Assembly: GCA_022865445.1 (NCBI GenBank)
Contig: JALHSX010000170.1
Coordinates: 1 to 21,991 of the forward strand
Reading direction: 5' to 3'
DNA length: 21,991 bases
Origin: Thermoplasmata archaeon
GTDB lineage: Archaea; Thermoplasmatota; Thermoplasmata; UBA10834
Position numbers and translations under genes: made by a program. The notes under the pieces were generated by a model. That model saw only the letters and a program-made list of their open reading frames with translations. It searched no databases and was not told where the DNA came from. Positions 1-7,010 of the stretch are shown one piece after another (position 1 is the stretch's first letter; every line of letters starts with the position of its first letter).

Positions 1-1512
1 ATGCGCTACGCTAGAGAGGAACTCCCGACAGCTGAGGAGTTTTGCTCGTATTGCATCGACCGCGGGCTCTGCCCGTACGAGATCAGCAAGATGCATATGC
101 CTGCCGCGGACGTTGTCACCGCGCCATACCTCATGTTCTTCGACGAGTTCATCCGCTACGCCTTGCTTGACTGGATGGCCTGCTCGCTCCAGGACATAGT
201 GTTGGTCGTCGACGAAGCTCACAATCTGCCGTCATATGCGCGCGAGCTCGAGTCTGCAACGCTCAGCGAGGTCGCCCTGAGGCTTGCAGAGAAAGAAGTC
301 GATGAGTTCGGCGATCCCGAAGTCGCGGACGGCATCAGCCTGGATGACTTCGTGCTGATGATCGAGGATGTCCTGGACAAGGCGGTCGATGAGTATCTCA
401 TCGACGAGGACGGAATCATCCCGCAGTCCCATCTCGAAGAGGAGTTGATGTTCGGCACCCATCTAACAAGCAGAGGCTTGAGCGGGCTGCTCTTCCAAGC
501 GTCGAATTTCGGTGAGATGGTTCGCGACCACAGAAAGCTGGCGGGAAGACTTCCGAGGTCCTATGTACATGGAACGGCCCGTTTTCTGACGTTCTGGCAG
601 AACCTTGAGGAGAGCGAGTACGTCAAACTCGTCACCAAGTACGAGGATGCGAAGGCGTTCGAGGCGTATTGTCTCGATTCCGCAATAGCCTGCAAGCCGA
701 TAGCCGAGTGCCATTCGAGCGTCCACATGTCAGGAACCCTGAAGCCGCTCGAGGAATACCGGGACTCGATCGGCCTCTCCAAGGACGCTCGCCTGGCAGA
801 CATCCCCTCGCCGTTCCCGCCCGAGAACAGGCTGGTCCTGTTCGTCGACGACGTCTCGACCAAGTACGAGGACATCGAACGAGACGATTCGATGATAGAC
901 AGGATAGGGGACCGGGTGTCGGACCTGATCTCGAAGATACCCAGGAGCACCATCGTGTTCTACCCTTCGTACGCGCTCATGGAGAAGATATCGTCGAGGA
1001 CGAGGCTCGCATCGGGCGGGAGAAGCGTGTACTTCGAGAGGCGGGGCATGGACCAGGGATACTTCATGAAGATGGTGAACGACTTCAAACTCGCCCCTGG
1101 AAAGGCGTTGCTCCATGCGATCGCTGGGGGCAGGGTCAGCGAAGGGGTCGACTTTCCAGGCGCGGAGATGGAGCTAGCGGTCATTGCCGGCATCCCGTAC
1201 CCGAAACCGACCGCGAAACAGCGGGCCTTCCAACACTTCTGCGAGCTCAGGTTCGGCAGGGGGTGGGAGACCGCGGTCAAGGCGCCCACTGCGAGGAAGC
1301 TGCAGCAGGCAGTCGGGAGGCTGATAAGGAGCGATACCGACAGGGGCGTCGCCCTCGTGCTGGACAAACGAGCCGTCCATTTCCTTGACACGCTCAGCGC
1401 AAGGAGGACCAGCGACCCGGTGAGCGACATCGAGGAGTTCTTCTCTTCCGAGCCGAACATCGCCCCGCTCGCGGTGCAGAAGGAAAACGCAAGAAGAGGG
1501 CTCCAGCTGTAG
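1..1512 (+). CDS. XPD/Rad3-type Fe-S DNA helicase, 3' part (5' end outside window)
   Basis: Superfamily 2 helicase of the XPD/Rad3/DinG group, expected to unwind DNA 5' to 3' using ATP. Seen directly, with residue 1 at the window edge: cysteines C15, C18 and C24 (the last in CPYE), which look like three of the four iron-sulfur ligands; the Walker B box DEAH at 71-74 followed by NLP; a conserved block SEGVDFPG near residue 380; and motif VI QQAVGRLIRS from about residue 435, which carries the arginine finger. The nucleotide-binding Walker A and the first Fe-S cysteine are absent, so roughly 100-150 N-terminal residues should lie upstream. The ATG at base 1 is therefore probably an internal methionine. 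In archaea such proteins belong to excision repair. DinG-like assignment cannot be excluded without the N-terminus. Confidence 0.87.
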   Translation: MRYAREELPTAEEFCSYCIDRGLCPYEISKMHMPAADVVTAPYLMFFDEFIRYALLDWMACSLQDIVLVVDEAHNLPSYARELESATLSEVALRLAEKEVDEFGDPEVADGISLDDFVLMIEDVLDKAVDEYLIDEDGIIPQSHLEEELMFGTHLTSRGLSGLLFQASNFGEMVRDHRKLAGRLPRSYVHGTARFLTFWQNLEESEYVKLVTKYEDAKAFEAYCLDSAIACKPIAECHSSVHMSGTLKPLEEYRDSIGLSKDARLADIPSPFPPENRLVLFVDDVSTKYEDIERDDSMIDRIGDRVSDLISKIPRSTIVFYPSYALMEKISSRTRLASGGRSVYFERRGMDQGYFMKMVNDFKLAPGKALLHAIAGGRVSEGVDFPGAEMELAVIAGIPYPKPTAKQRAFQHFCELRFGRGWETAVKAPTARKLQQAVGRLIRSDTDRGVALVLDKRAVHFLDTLSARRTSDPVSDIEEFFSSEPNIAPLAVQKENARRGLQL

Positions 1513-1528
1513 CGGCGCCGTCCATGCG

Positions 1529-1540
1529 TTTCAATTAATA
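1529..1540 (+). promoter_or_regulatory. TATA-like box for carS-pyrE-UDG operon
   Basis: The AT-rich run tttcaattaata lies in the 52-nt gap after the helicase gene and is centred about 30 nt before the carS ATG at 1565. This is the spacing expected of an archaeal TATA box for a leaderless or nearly leaderless mRNA. No Shine-Dalgarno is visible before 1565, which agrees. Confidence 0.45.
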
Positions 1541-1564
1541 CGGAGTTCTGCAATACAGCCAGCG

Positions 1565-2128
1565 ATGACCCCGACCGAGGCAGCTCTTGCGGGCCTGTGG
1601 CTGATGCTGCCCGCCCTTATCCCCAATTCCGCAGCCGTCCTCTTCGGAGGGGGCGCGCCGATGGATCTGGGGAAGAGCTGGAGAGGGAAACGGATCCTGG
1701 GCGACGGCAAGACCTGGAGAGGATTCATGGGAGGGGCAGCGTCGGGAACGGCGATCGGTGTGCTGCAGATCGCCCTAGCACCCGTTCTGGGCATCGACAG
1801 CACATGGGGATTCGGCGATTGGCCATGGTCCCTGTGTGTCGTGCTCAGCCTGGCTTTCGGCTCCATGATCGGGGACAGCGTGGGATCGTTCGTGAAGCGC
1901 AGGCTTGACCTAGGCCGAGGGGTCAAGGCGCCCATCTTGGACCAGTACAACTTCGTCATAGGTGCTATTGTCCTCGCAATTGCCTTCCAGAGCGGTTGGT
2001 TCTTTGACCACTACATCAGCGGCAACGGTATCTACGGCCTCATCCTGTTCCTGATCGTGGTTCCGCTCCTCCACAGAGTCGTGAACATCATAGGTTATAA
2101 GTTGGGAAAAAAGGATGTGCCATGGTAG
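1565..2128 (+). CDS. carS: CDP-archaeol synthase
   Basis: Integral membrane CTP:2,3-di-O-geranylgeranylglycerol-1-phosphate cytidylyltransferase, which activates the archaeal lipid precursor as CDP-archaeol before polar head groups are added. The 187-residue length fits the family (about 165-190). Recognisable blocks are GKSWRGKRILGDGKTWRG near residues 36-53; DSVGSFVKRRLDLGRG about 100-115, followed by the acidic-aromatic DQYNFV near 124-129; and several hydrophobic segments, including one at the N-terminus and one near the C-terminus ending in a basic tail. The ATG at 1565 gives the usual short N-terminus leading straight into the first membrane helix. The stop overlaps the pyrE start by 7 nt, so the two are likely translated from one message. 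This gene is strong evidence that the host is archaeal. Confidence 0.93.
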   Translation: MTPTEAALAGLWLMLPALIPNSAAVLFGGGAPMDLGKSWRGKRILGDGKTWRGFMGGAASGTAIGVLQIALAPVLGIDSTWGFGDWPWSLCVVLSLAFGSMIGDSVGSFVKRRLDLGRGVKAPILDQYNFVIGAIVLAIAFQSGWFFDHYISGNGIYGLILFLIVVPLLHRVVNIIGYKLGKKDVPW

Positions 2129-2640
2129 GAAGGGAGATCTTGCTGAAGCAGCTGTTGAAGGACATGAAGGTCGTTCAGACGGGCGAGTTCATTCTAGCAT
2201 CCGGAAAGAAGAGCAACTACTTCGTGAACATCAAGCGCGCGAGCACAAACCCACAGGTGCTGCGCGAGATAGGCAAAGCGATGGCGCCTTACGTCGGCGA
2301 GGCCAAGATCGCGGGAATGGCATTGGGGGCAGTCCCTCTGGCCGTCGCGGTTGCCCTGGAGACGAACAGGCCATTCGTCATGGTCAGGAAAGAACCGAAA
2401 GACCACGGGACCAAGGATCTCATTGAAGGCGAGGTCCTGCCAGGCGAGAAGTTCGTCATCGTCGAGGATGTCGCAACGACCGGGGGATCGACCATGAGAG
2501 TGGTTTCAGCGCTCAGAGAGAAGGGCGCGAATGTGTCGAAGGCGGTTGTTGTCGTCGACAGACAGGAGGGTGCCAGGGAGATGCTGATGGAGCACGGAAT
2601 AGAGCTCATCTCCTTGTTCACGGCAAAGGATCTGGCATGA
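2122..2640 (+). CDS. pyrE: Orotate phosphoribosyltransferase
   Basis: Cytosolic enzyme of de novo pyrimidine synthesis that joins orotate to PRPP to give orotidine 5'-phosphate. The 172-residue protein has the type I phosphoribosyltransferase fold signature VIVEDVATTGGST at about 112-124 (the PRPP-binding loop with the acidic pair ED), the N-terminal substrate segment with FILASGKKSNYF near 23-34, and VRKEPKDHGT near 88-97, which corresponds to the flexible catalytic loop region. Length is typical for archaeal PyrE (about 170-210). It starts inside the end of carS and its stop shares ATGA with the next start, so it sits in the middle of a three-gene overlapping operon. Confidence 0.95.
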   Translation: MVGREILLKQLLKDMKVVQTGEFILASGKKSNYFVNIKRASTNPQVLREIGKAMAPYVGEAKIAGMALGAVPLAVAVALETNRPFVMVRKEPKDHGTKDLIEGEVLPGEKFVIVEDVATTGGSTMRVVSALREKGANVSKAVVVVDRQEGAREMLMEHGIELISLFTAKDLA

Positions 2641-3209
2641 CCTGCGGCAGGATAGACTTAGGGTGTACGAAGTGCCGTCTCTCAGAGAAGCGGACGCGCG
2701 TGGTGCCAGGAGTTGGTCCTCGCAGCTCCGGAATCGTGTTCATCGGGGAGGCGCCCGGCAAGGACGAAGACCTGAAGGGTGAGCCGTTCATTGGGAGGTC
2801 TGGAAAGCTGTTTGACCTGGCACTGGAAGAAACAGGCGTCCGAAGGACACAGGTCTACATCTCCAATCTGGTCATGTGCCGACCACCCAGCAATCGCCGG
2901 CCCAGAAAGGACGAGATCAGGACCTGCACTTCGCTATACCTGGAACATGATATGGCAGAGATCTCACCCCAGGTTGTGTGCGCGCTCGGCCAGACGGTTG
3001 CCGAGCATTTTCTTGGTCAGAAGCGCAATATGAAGGATATGGTTGGGCGGGAGTTCGAATTGACCGTTGCCGGCCGGAAGACGAGGCTGTTCGTGGCCTA
3101 TCATCCTGCTGCATGCCTATACCAAAGGAAGAACCTCGCGAAGTTCAAGGATAGCATCAGATCCAGTCTGGAAGCGGCTGGCCTCGTTCAGAGGACCGCT
3201 CGGCAATGA
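2637..3209 (+). CDS. Type 4 (Fe-S) uracil-DNA glycosylase
   Basis: Removes uracil from DNA to start base excision repair, especially of deaminated cytosine. The 190-residue protein shows four cysteines, C10, C13, C81 and C97, with the spacing used for the 4Fe-4S cluster in family 4 UDGs. Motif A is GEAPGKDED at 37-45 followed by GEPFIGRSG at 48-56, and motif B begins YHPAA at 155-159, with H156 as the expected active-site histidine. The glutamate-containing GEAPG form distinguishes family 4 from families 1 and 2. The ATG overlaps the pyrE stop in an ATGA arrangement. Pairing of a uracil-removal enzyme with pyrE in one operon may be incidental, since the archaeal genome is simply compact here. 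Confidence 0.95.
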   Translation: MTCGRIDLGCTKCRLSEKRTRVVPGVGPRSSGIVFIGEAPGKDEDLKGEPFIGRSGKLFDLALEETGVRRTQVYISNLVMCRPPSNRRPRKDEIRTCTSLYLEHDMAEISPQVVCALGQTVAEHFLGQKRNMKDMVGREFELTVAGRKTRLFVAYHPAACLYQRKNLAKFKDSIRSSLEAAGLVQRTARQ

Positions 3210-3490
3210 AATGTTATTTTAGCCAGTTCGCACTAATACTGGTTGGTCAACTACCACCGGATAAATCCAGTGGCTTGCACTTCCAGTTTTCGTTAAGGGG
3301 GTGGTCCCCCATAGGACGCCCATTTCTGGGAACGGAGCGCGATTGGTTGGTTGACTTCAGGGATGCCGCCCCTCAGATACCGGCACGGTATCAGCAGCCT
3401 GCTCCCGCAGGAAGGCTTCATAGACATTTTATCCGCCCCGTCATCGCTGACGACTTGCCCGTAGGAGCTACGAGAGTGGATTGTCTGAGG
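3210..3490. other. Gene-free stretch with clustered short hairpins; possible structured RNA
   Basis: No credible protein is encoded: the plus-strand frame open across it (3206-3529) and an antisense frame (3293-3661) resemble no family. Perfect short hairpins are frequent: 3297-3310 (stem 5, loop TGGT), 3319-3330 (stem 4, loop TTTC), 3376-3392 (stem 6, GATACC/GGTATC), 3398-3411 (stem 5, CCTGC/GCAGG), 3439-3452 (stem 5, CGTCA/TGACG) and 3460-3472 (stem 5, CGTAG/CTACG). An AT-rich gttatttta at 3213-3221 could be a TATA box (transcription start near 3245) or a T-rich end for the UDG message. I looked for SRP RNA, RNase P RNA, tRNA and box C/D signatures and found none convincing, so no family is assigned. 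Confidence 0.35.
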
Positions 3491-3501
3491 AATACATATA
3501 T
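3491..3501 (+). promoter_or_regulatory. TATA box for the C11 protease gene
   Basis: The sequence aatacatatat is the best TATA match in this gap. With the usual 25-28 nt spacing, transcription would start near 3523, giving a leader of about 35 nt before the ATG at 3558. The inferred start falls inside the palindrome described for 3508-3538. Confidence 0.55.
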
Positions 3502-3507
3502 CTGGCG

Positions 3508-3551
3508 CTCCAATTCCTCCCTCCAATGAATTGGAGGGTCTCCTTGGAGAC
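3508..3551 (+). promoter_or_regulatory. Palindromic operator or leader hairpins before the C11 protease
   Basis: CCCTCCAAT (3519-3527) and ATTGGAGGG (3530-3538) form a 9-nt inverted repeat with a 2-nt spacer. The same right arm can instead pair with CTCCAATTC at 3508-3516 through GAATTGGAG at 3528-3536. Immediately downstream, GTCTC (3538-3542) and GAGAC (3547-3551) form a second stem that covers the only Shine-Dalgarno-like GGAG (3546-3549) ahead of the ATG at 3558. The arrangement straddles the predicted transcription start and ribosome site, so it could be a repressor operator, a translational control hairpin, or both. Confidence 0.4.
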
Positions 3552-3557
3552 GGTTTT

Positions 3558-5441
3558 ATGACCTGGGCGCGGCGGACCATAGTATCGTTTGTACTGTTTT
3601 CAATCACAGTGGGCCTCTTTCCAATCGCTGGCGGTTCAGCTGACAGCTTCCGCGCCGACACGACATGGACGGTAATGATCTACATGGCGGATGACACGAG
3701 CTCCCCGCTCCCTTGGGAGGACAACATAAACTCGATGGAGGCCGCGACACAGGCCCCAGGCACCAGCATCCTGGCACTAGTGGACCTTCCCGGCATCGGC
3801 AACTCCCAGATCCTGAAGATCACCCATGACCCGAATCCGCAAACCGCGACTATCGTCTCCCCTGCCATCGACGACGGCGGAGCAGTCATCCCATCCGATC
3901 ACGAGGTGAACATGGCCTCTGCAGCCACCCTGCAGGCGTTCATCACATTTGCTGTCGAAAGGTATCCCGCCGCTCGCACGATGCTCGTTCTGTGGGGACA
4001 CGGTGATGGCTGGCGCGGGCTGTGCCCCGATGGTTCCGACATCCTAACTCTTCCGGAGCTTGGGTCAGCGCTGGCGTCGGCGACCGCAGCGATGGGCAGA
4101 GGACTCGACATCGTCGCCGTTGACTCTTGCGCTGGGGCGACTTTCGAGATGATCTACGAGCTGTCCGGCCATTCAGATTTCCTCGTGGCATCCGAGAACA
4201 ATGTGCCGTCTCAAGGCTTGCCCTACACTCGGATCATGAACGGACTCGCGGCCGAAACCGGACAGAGTGCGGAACGATTCAGCTCGGAGATCGTCCGAGA
4301 CTACATCGAATCGGCTTGGACCGGTTCGCCATATTCCACAACGATGGTTGCGTTCAATCTCTCTTCTATGCAGCTTGTATTCGATCATCTCTCGACCCTC
4401 GCCAGCACAGGCAGCAAGTACGAGAGGATATTCCACTCAGCCCTCAATGATGCTCTAGCATCGGCCGAGCACTACGACACGGAATGGTACGTGGATTTTG
4501 GGGACTTCATGGACGAACTCCAGGGTCAGGACCAAATGCCCCTCGAGATAAGGACGCTTGCGATAGAGACTGCTCTGGCATACGATGCGAGCATCGCCAG
4601 TTTCGCCAAGTTCGACAATCCCGACCCTGCTGATGGCATACACGTAGTACACGCAAGTGGAGCGGTGATCTACGCGCCAAGTGGTGGGTTCCCGGACGTC
4701 CCCTATGAAGCCCTGGGCATCGCGGGGACACCTTGGTACGATTTCGCGGTAGCCTCGCGAAGGACGGTCTTCACAAGCGACAGAGTGCTCGGACCGACTC
4801 TGAGCTACGCGGACTCGTCTACAGACAATGACGATCTCTCGGATTCTGTTGAGCTCATATGGCCCGCGAGCCATTCGAGCGTCGAGGCGTGGGTTTTTAG
4901 GCTGGAACCCGGAGGATATGTCTTGTGCGAGAGAGTGGCCTCGACTGCCCAGTCTCTTGGGGTATCTGGTTATCTCGGCCACTTGCTGATTGCCGCGAGC
5001 GCATCGGACGACGGCGTTGCGGTCTCCTACGACGAGCTCATTGTCACGCTCTACGGGACGGGCGGCATAACGATCCTCGTAATGAGGGATGGCAGGCTGT
5101 CGCAGAGTGCTTATGATGTGCGAGTGACTGGAGAAAACTACGTCAGGTCCTCCGCCGCATCGAACGGAATCCTCAGGATGAACATCTCGATCCCCACCGA
5201 CTTGGGGATCGGGGACATGATCATCGTCGAGATCTTGGACCCGGGGTCAGACACGGTGTTGGGTACCATGTATGTAGTCGTGCAGCCGATTGACACGACG
5301 GTCGAGGTCGAAGTGTTCTCGCAAGAGGGGACTGGTTCGGGGTTCATCCTGCTGGCGTTCTTCTCAATACTGCCGGGGCTGCTGATCCTCCTCTTCGCGG
5401 CAATGATGTACTGGGACCTCGTCAAGAAGAAGAGTGAATGA
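3558..5441 (+). CDS. Secreted, membrane-anchored clostripain-family (C11) cysteine protease
   Basis: Predicted peptidase of MEROPS family C11 (clan CD), which cleaves after basic residues in characterised members. With the ATG at 3558 the protein has 627 residues: a basic N-terminus and hydrophobic signal segment (about 5-27), the family-opening strand WTVMIYMADD near 37-46, the histidine block LVLWGHGDGW with H148 and the cysteine block DIVAVDSCAGA with C191. H148-C191 is the expected catalytic dyad. The DFLVASEN element follows near 207-214, as in the family. A transmembrane helix close to the C-terminus (about 595-618) and a KKK tail suggest the protease faces outward and stays attached to the membrane. 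In-frame TTG at 3531 would add nine residues but lies in the palindrome next to the inferred transcription start. Stop is 2 nt from the convergent glycosyltransferase stop. Confidence 0.85.
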   Translation: MTWARRTIVSFVLFSITVGLFPIAGGSADSFRADTTWTVMIYMADDTSSPLPWEDNINSMEAATQAPGTSILALVDLPGIGNSQILKITHDPNPQTATIVSPAIDDGGAVIPSDHEVNMASAATLQAFITFAVERYPAARTMLVLWGHGDGWRGLCPDGSDILTLPELGSALASATAAMGRGLDIVAVDSCAGATFEMIYELSGHSDFLVASENNVPSQGLPYTRIMNGLAAETGQSAERFSSEIVRDYIESAWTGSPYSTTMVAFNLSSMQLVFDHLSTLASTGSKYERIFHSALNDALASAEHYDTEWYVDFGDFMDELQGQDQMPLEIRTLAIETALAYDASIASFAKFDNPDPADGIHVVHASGAVIYAPSGGFPDVPYEALGIAGTPWYDFAVASRRTVFTSDRVLGPTLSYADSSTDNDDLSDSVELIWPASHSSVEAWVFRLEPGGYVLCERVASTAQSLGVSGYLGHLLIAASASDDGVAVSYDELIVTLYGTGGITILVMRDGRLSQSAYDVRVTGENYVRSSAASNGILRMNISIPTDLGIGDMIIVEILDPGSDTVLGTMYVVVQPIDTTVEVEVFSQEGTGSGFILLAFFSILPGLLILLFAAMMYWDLVKKKSE

Positions 5442-5443
5442 AT

Positions 5444-6115
5444 TCAGAATCTCTTCCTGAAGAGGTACTTCAGATTGCCAAGGCCGTCGTTCCACGAGTT
5501 CAGCTTCACATCGCCAAGCCTTGGGCGGTAGGTTATCGGCACTTCGGCCGCTCGCGATTTCTTGAAAGCCTCGATCTTGATCTCCTCGGAGAGAGCCATC
5601 CAGTCGCTTTCCAGCACGAGATCCTTCAGGATCGATTTCCTGAATACCCACATGCCACTCTGCGAATCCTTGACCTTGACCCTGAACAGTAGACGAGCGG
5701 TGGCAGAGAGGACCCAGTTGCCGAACCTGTGCTTCGCCCCCATCGCGCCTTTCTGGATGCTCGCAAACCTGTTGGTCGTGATGAAGTCCAAGTCCCTGCT
5801 TTCAAGCATGTCGAGTAGCGATGGTATCTCTGATGCAGGGTATGTCATGTCCGCGTCGAGGGTTGCCAGGAACTCCCCGCTCGCCTTCTCGAATCCTGTC
5901 TTGTAGGCCCTGCCGTAGCCGCGCCTGGGCTCGTCCACCAAGACGGCACCGCGCTCAACCGCGATCTCCCTTGTCCGGTCCTTCGAGTTTGTGTCTACCA
6001 CCAGTATCTCGTGTGGTCTCGCCCCGAGGGCCCTGTTCACCTCATCGATCACTAGGCCTATGCTCCCCTCCTCGTTCATAGTTGGGATGATGACAGACAC
6101 CTTGCCCTTTTCCAA
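5444..6115 (-). CDS. Family 2 glycosyltransferase, dolichol-phosphate-mannose-synthase-like
   Basis: Transfers a sugar from a nucleotide donor, probably to a polyprenyl phosphate or growing glycan. The 223-residue protein is a bare GT-A domain: VSVIIPTMNEEGSI at 6-19 (donor-binding first strand), ILVVDTNSKDRT at 37-48, DEPRRGYGRA at 61-70 and the metal-binding DAD at 87-89 followed by MTYP, all close to the DPM1/AglD type. SGMWVFRK at 153-160 matches the usual SGF/Y.R block. There is no C-terminal membrane domain, as in soluble DPM synthases. It starts 4 nt after the stop of the preceding (frameshifted) glycosyltransferase on the same strand, so both belong to one operon with the sugar dehydrogenase. 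The acceptor and sugar cannot be read from sequence. Confidence 0.87.
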   Translation of the reverse strand: MEKGKVSVIIPTMNEEGSIGLVIDEVNRALGARPHEILVVDTNSKDRTREIAVERGAVLVDEPRRGYGRAYKTGFEKASGEFLATLDADMTYPASEIPSLLDMLESRDLDFITTNRFASIQKGAMGAKHRFGNWVLSATARLLFRVKVKDSQSGMWVFRKSILKDLVLESDWMALSEEIKIEAFKKSRAAEVPITYRPRLGDVKLNSWNDGLGNLKYLFRKRF

Positions 6116-6119
6116 CGGA

Positions 6120-6731
6120 TCATCTCCCGGGGAACACGAGTCGGAACCGCCTGGCTTTCTTGCCTGCAGGCGGCTGATAGGGCGAAATCTCGTAGAACTT
6201 GCAGACGAGGTAGCCGAGGACCGCGAACAAGAGCCTGGCCAGTGCCCACAAGGACTTCGACGTCTCTATCAGCCTCTGAGGCTTGTAGCTGGACCACAGC
6301 GGACCGTGTTTCATTGTCAGCTGCTTTCTCCCCCAGCCGTTCCAGAAGGCCTGCTTGAAGAACTTGATGAAGCTCTCCTTCATCCTGTGGTAGACTATGG
6401 CGTCCTCGTTGTATCCGAGCCCGTAGCCCAAGGAGACAGCCCTGTAATTCATATCTATGTCTTCCGCTGTGACGAACCAAGGGTCGAACCCGACCACATC
6501 GTCCAGAACCTTTCGTTTCCAGGCCATGTTGCCACTGGGGTAGGATATGTCCATCCCTCGGTGGTAGAGCTCGATGCGGTCGAGTTCCTGGAACGCGTGA
6601 TAGCCGATATTGATGGTCTTTCCAGCTGCGATGTCGTGGTCCTTCAGGGTCTTTCTCAGCTCTTTGAGCCAGAACGGGTTCGCGATACAGTCGCCGCCGA
6701 TGGTGGCGATCGCGTCCCCTTTCGCTTTCAT
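6120..6731 (-). pseudogene. Family 2 glycosyltransferase, C-terminal piece of a frameshifted gene
   Basis: This 203-codon frame carries the second half of a GT-A glycosyltransferase: AKGDAIATIGGDC near its start (the GGDC is the metal-binding DxD-type position), YPSGNMAWKR, the acceptor-side AEDIDMNYR (the usual ED motif), and a hydrophobic C-terminal stretch ALARLLFAVLGYLVCKFY that may sit at the membrane. The family's conserved sequence continues upstream of the ATG at 6731 in the same frame (HPEVQLYHRAGSRGE..., up to about 6800), so the ATG is internal. The N-terminal half is encoded one frame away at 6728-6952. Restoring a single base near 6800 joins them into one 277-residue protein. Whether this is a real mutation or a sequencing/assembly error cannot be told from here. 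Confidence 0.85.
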
Positions 6732-6952
6732 GATCCCGAAGTTGGTGCTCTCGCCGCGTGAGCCCGCCCTGTGATACAGCTGGACCTCCGGGTGTGTCTC
6801 ATGTACTTCCTGATGATGGGCGTGGTGCCGTCCCAGCTGCCAGCATCGACGATGACTATCTCGAAAGGCTGCTCCTGGGTGACCAGGCTGTCAAGAAGAT
6901 CCCTTATGTGGCGCTTCTCGTTCAGGAGATTCAGGACGATGCTAATCATCAT
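6728..6952 (-). pseudogene. Family 2 glycosyltransferase, N-terminal piece of a frameshifted gene
   Basis: Encodes the donor-binding beginning of a GT-A fold: ISIVLNLLNEKRHIRDLL, then PFEIVIVDAGSWDGTTPII, which match the usual IPVLNE and VVDxxSxDGT blocks. After about codon 50 the translation loses similarity (RRSSCITGRAH...) and stops at 6728, while the correct continuation runs in another frame. In the coding sense the reading is ATG-AGA-CAC-ACC-CGG where ATG-GAG-ACA-CAC-CCG is expected: one G is missing between plus-strand bases 6800 and 6801. I place the start at the ATG at 6952 (or the adjacent one at 6949) because the upstream in-frame ATG at 6985 lies inside the TATA-like box, and AGAAGG lies 9 nt before 6952. 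Confidence 0.8.
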
Positions 6953-6983
6953 GGTATTGATGCCTTCTGGAAACGCTTGTCCC

Positions 6984-6990
6984 ATATTAT
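6984..6990 (-). promoter_or_regulatory. TATA-like box for the glycosyltransferase pair
   Basis: Read on the minus strand, cataatat falls in the 58-nt gap after the dehydrogenase. Transcription would begin near 6960, leaving a short leader with AGAAGG before the ATG at 6952. The two glycosyltransferases may thus have their own promoter besides read-through from the dehydrogenase. Confidence 0.35.
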
Positions 6991-7010
6991 GACTTTCATG
7001 TACCGCTGGC

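Noticed and set aside
669..1388. 239-codon plus-strand open frame within the helicase gene
   Set aside because: It overlaps conserved helicase motifs in another frame and is Arg/Gly/Pro-rich, as expected of an out-of-frame reading.
3050..3062. GTTCGAAT, resembling a tRNA T-loop
   Set aside because: It lies in conserved UDG coding sequence, and no acceptor, D or anticodon stems can be built around it.
3376..3472. Tandem hairpins as a CRISPR array or box C/D RNA cluster
   Set aside because: The stems differ in sequence, there is no direct repeat or regular spacing, and C and D boxes occur only with mismatches and wrong spacing.
3206..3529. 107-codon plus-strand open frame in the gene-free stretch
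   Set aside because: Its composition is unlike a protein family, it begins inside the UDG stop region, lacks a ribosome site and runs through the hairpins and the protease TATA box.
5451..5464. CTCTTC-CT-GAAGAG palindrome near the convergent stops as a terminator
   Set aside because: It lies within the coding end of the minus-strand glycosyltransferase, has no T run and may be a chance product of repeated Phe/Arg/Lys codons.
6728..6731. ATGA overlap as a genuine junction between two glycosyltransferase genes
   Set aside because: The family sequence continues in the downstream frame for some 20 codons upstream of that ATG, and neither half has a complete GT-A fold.
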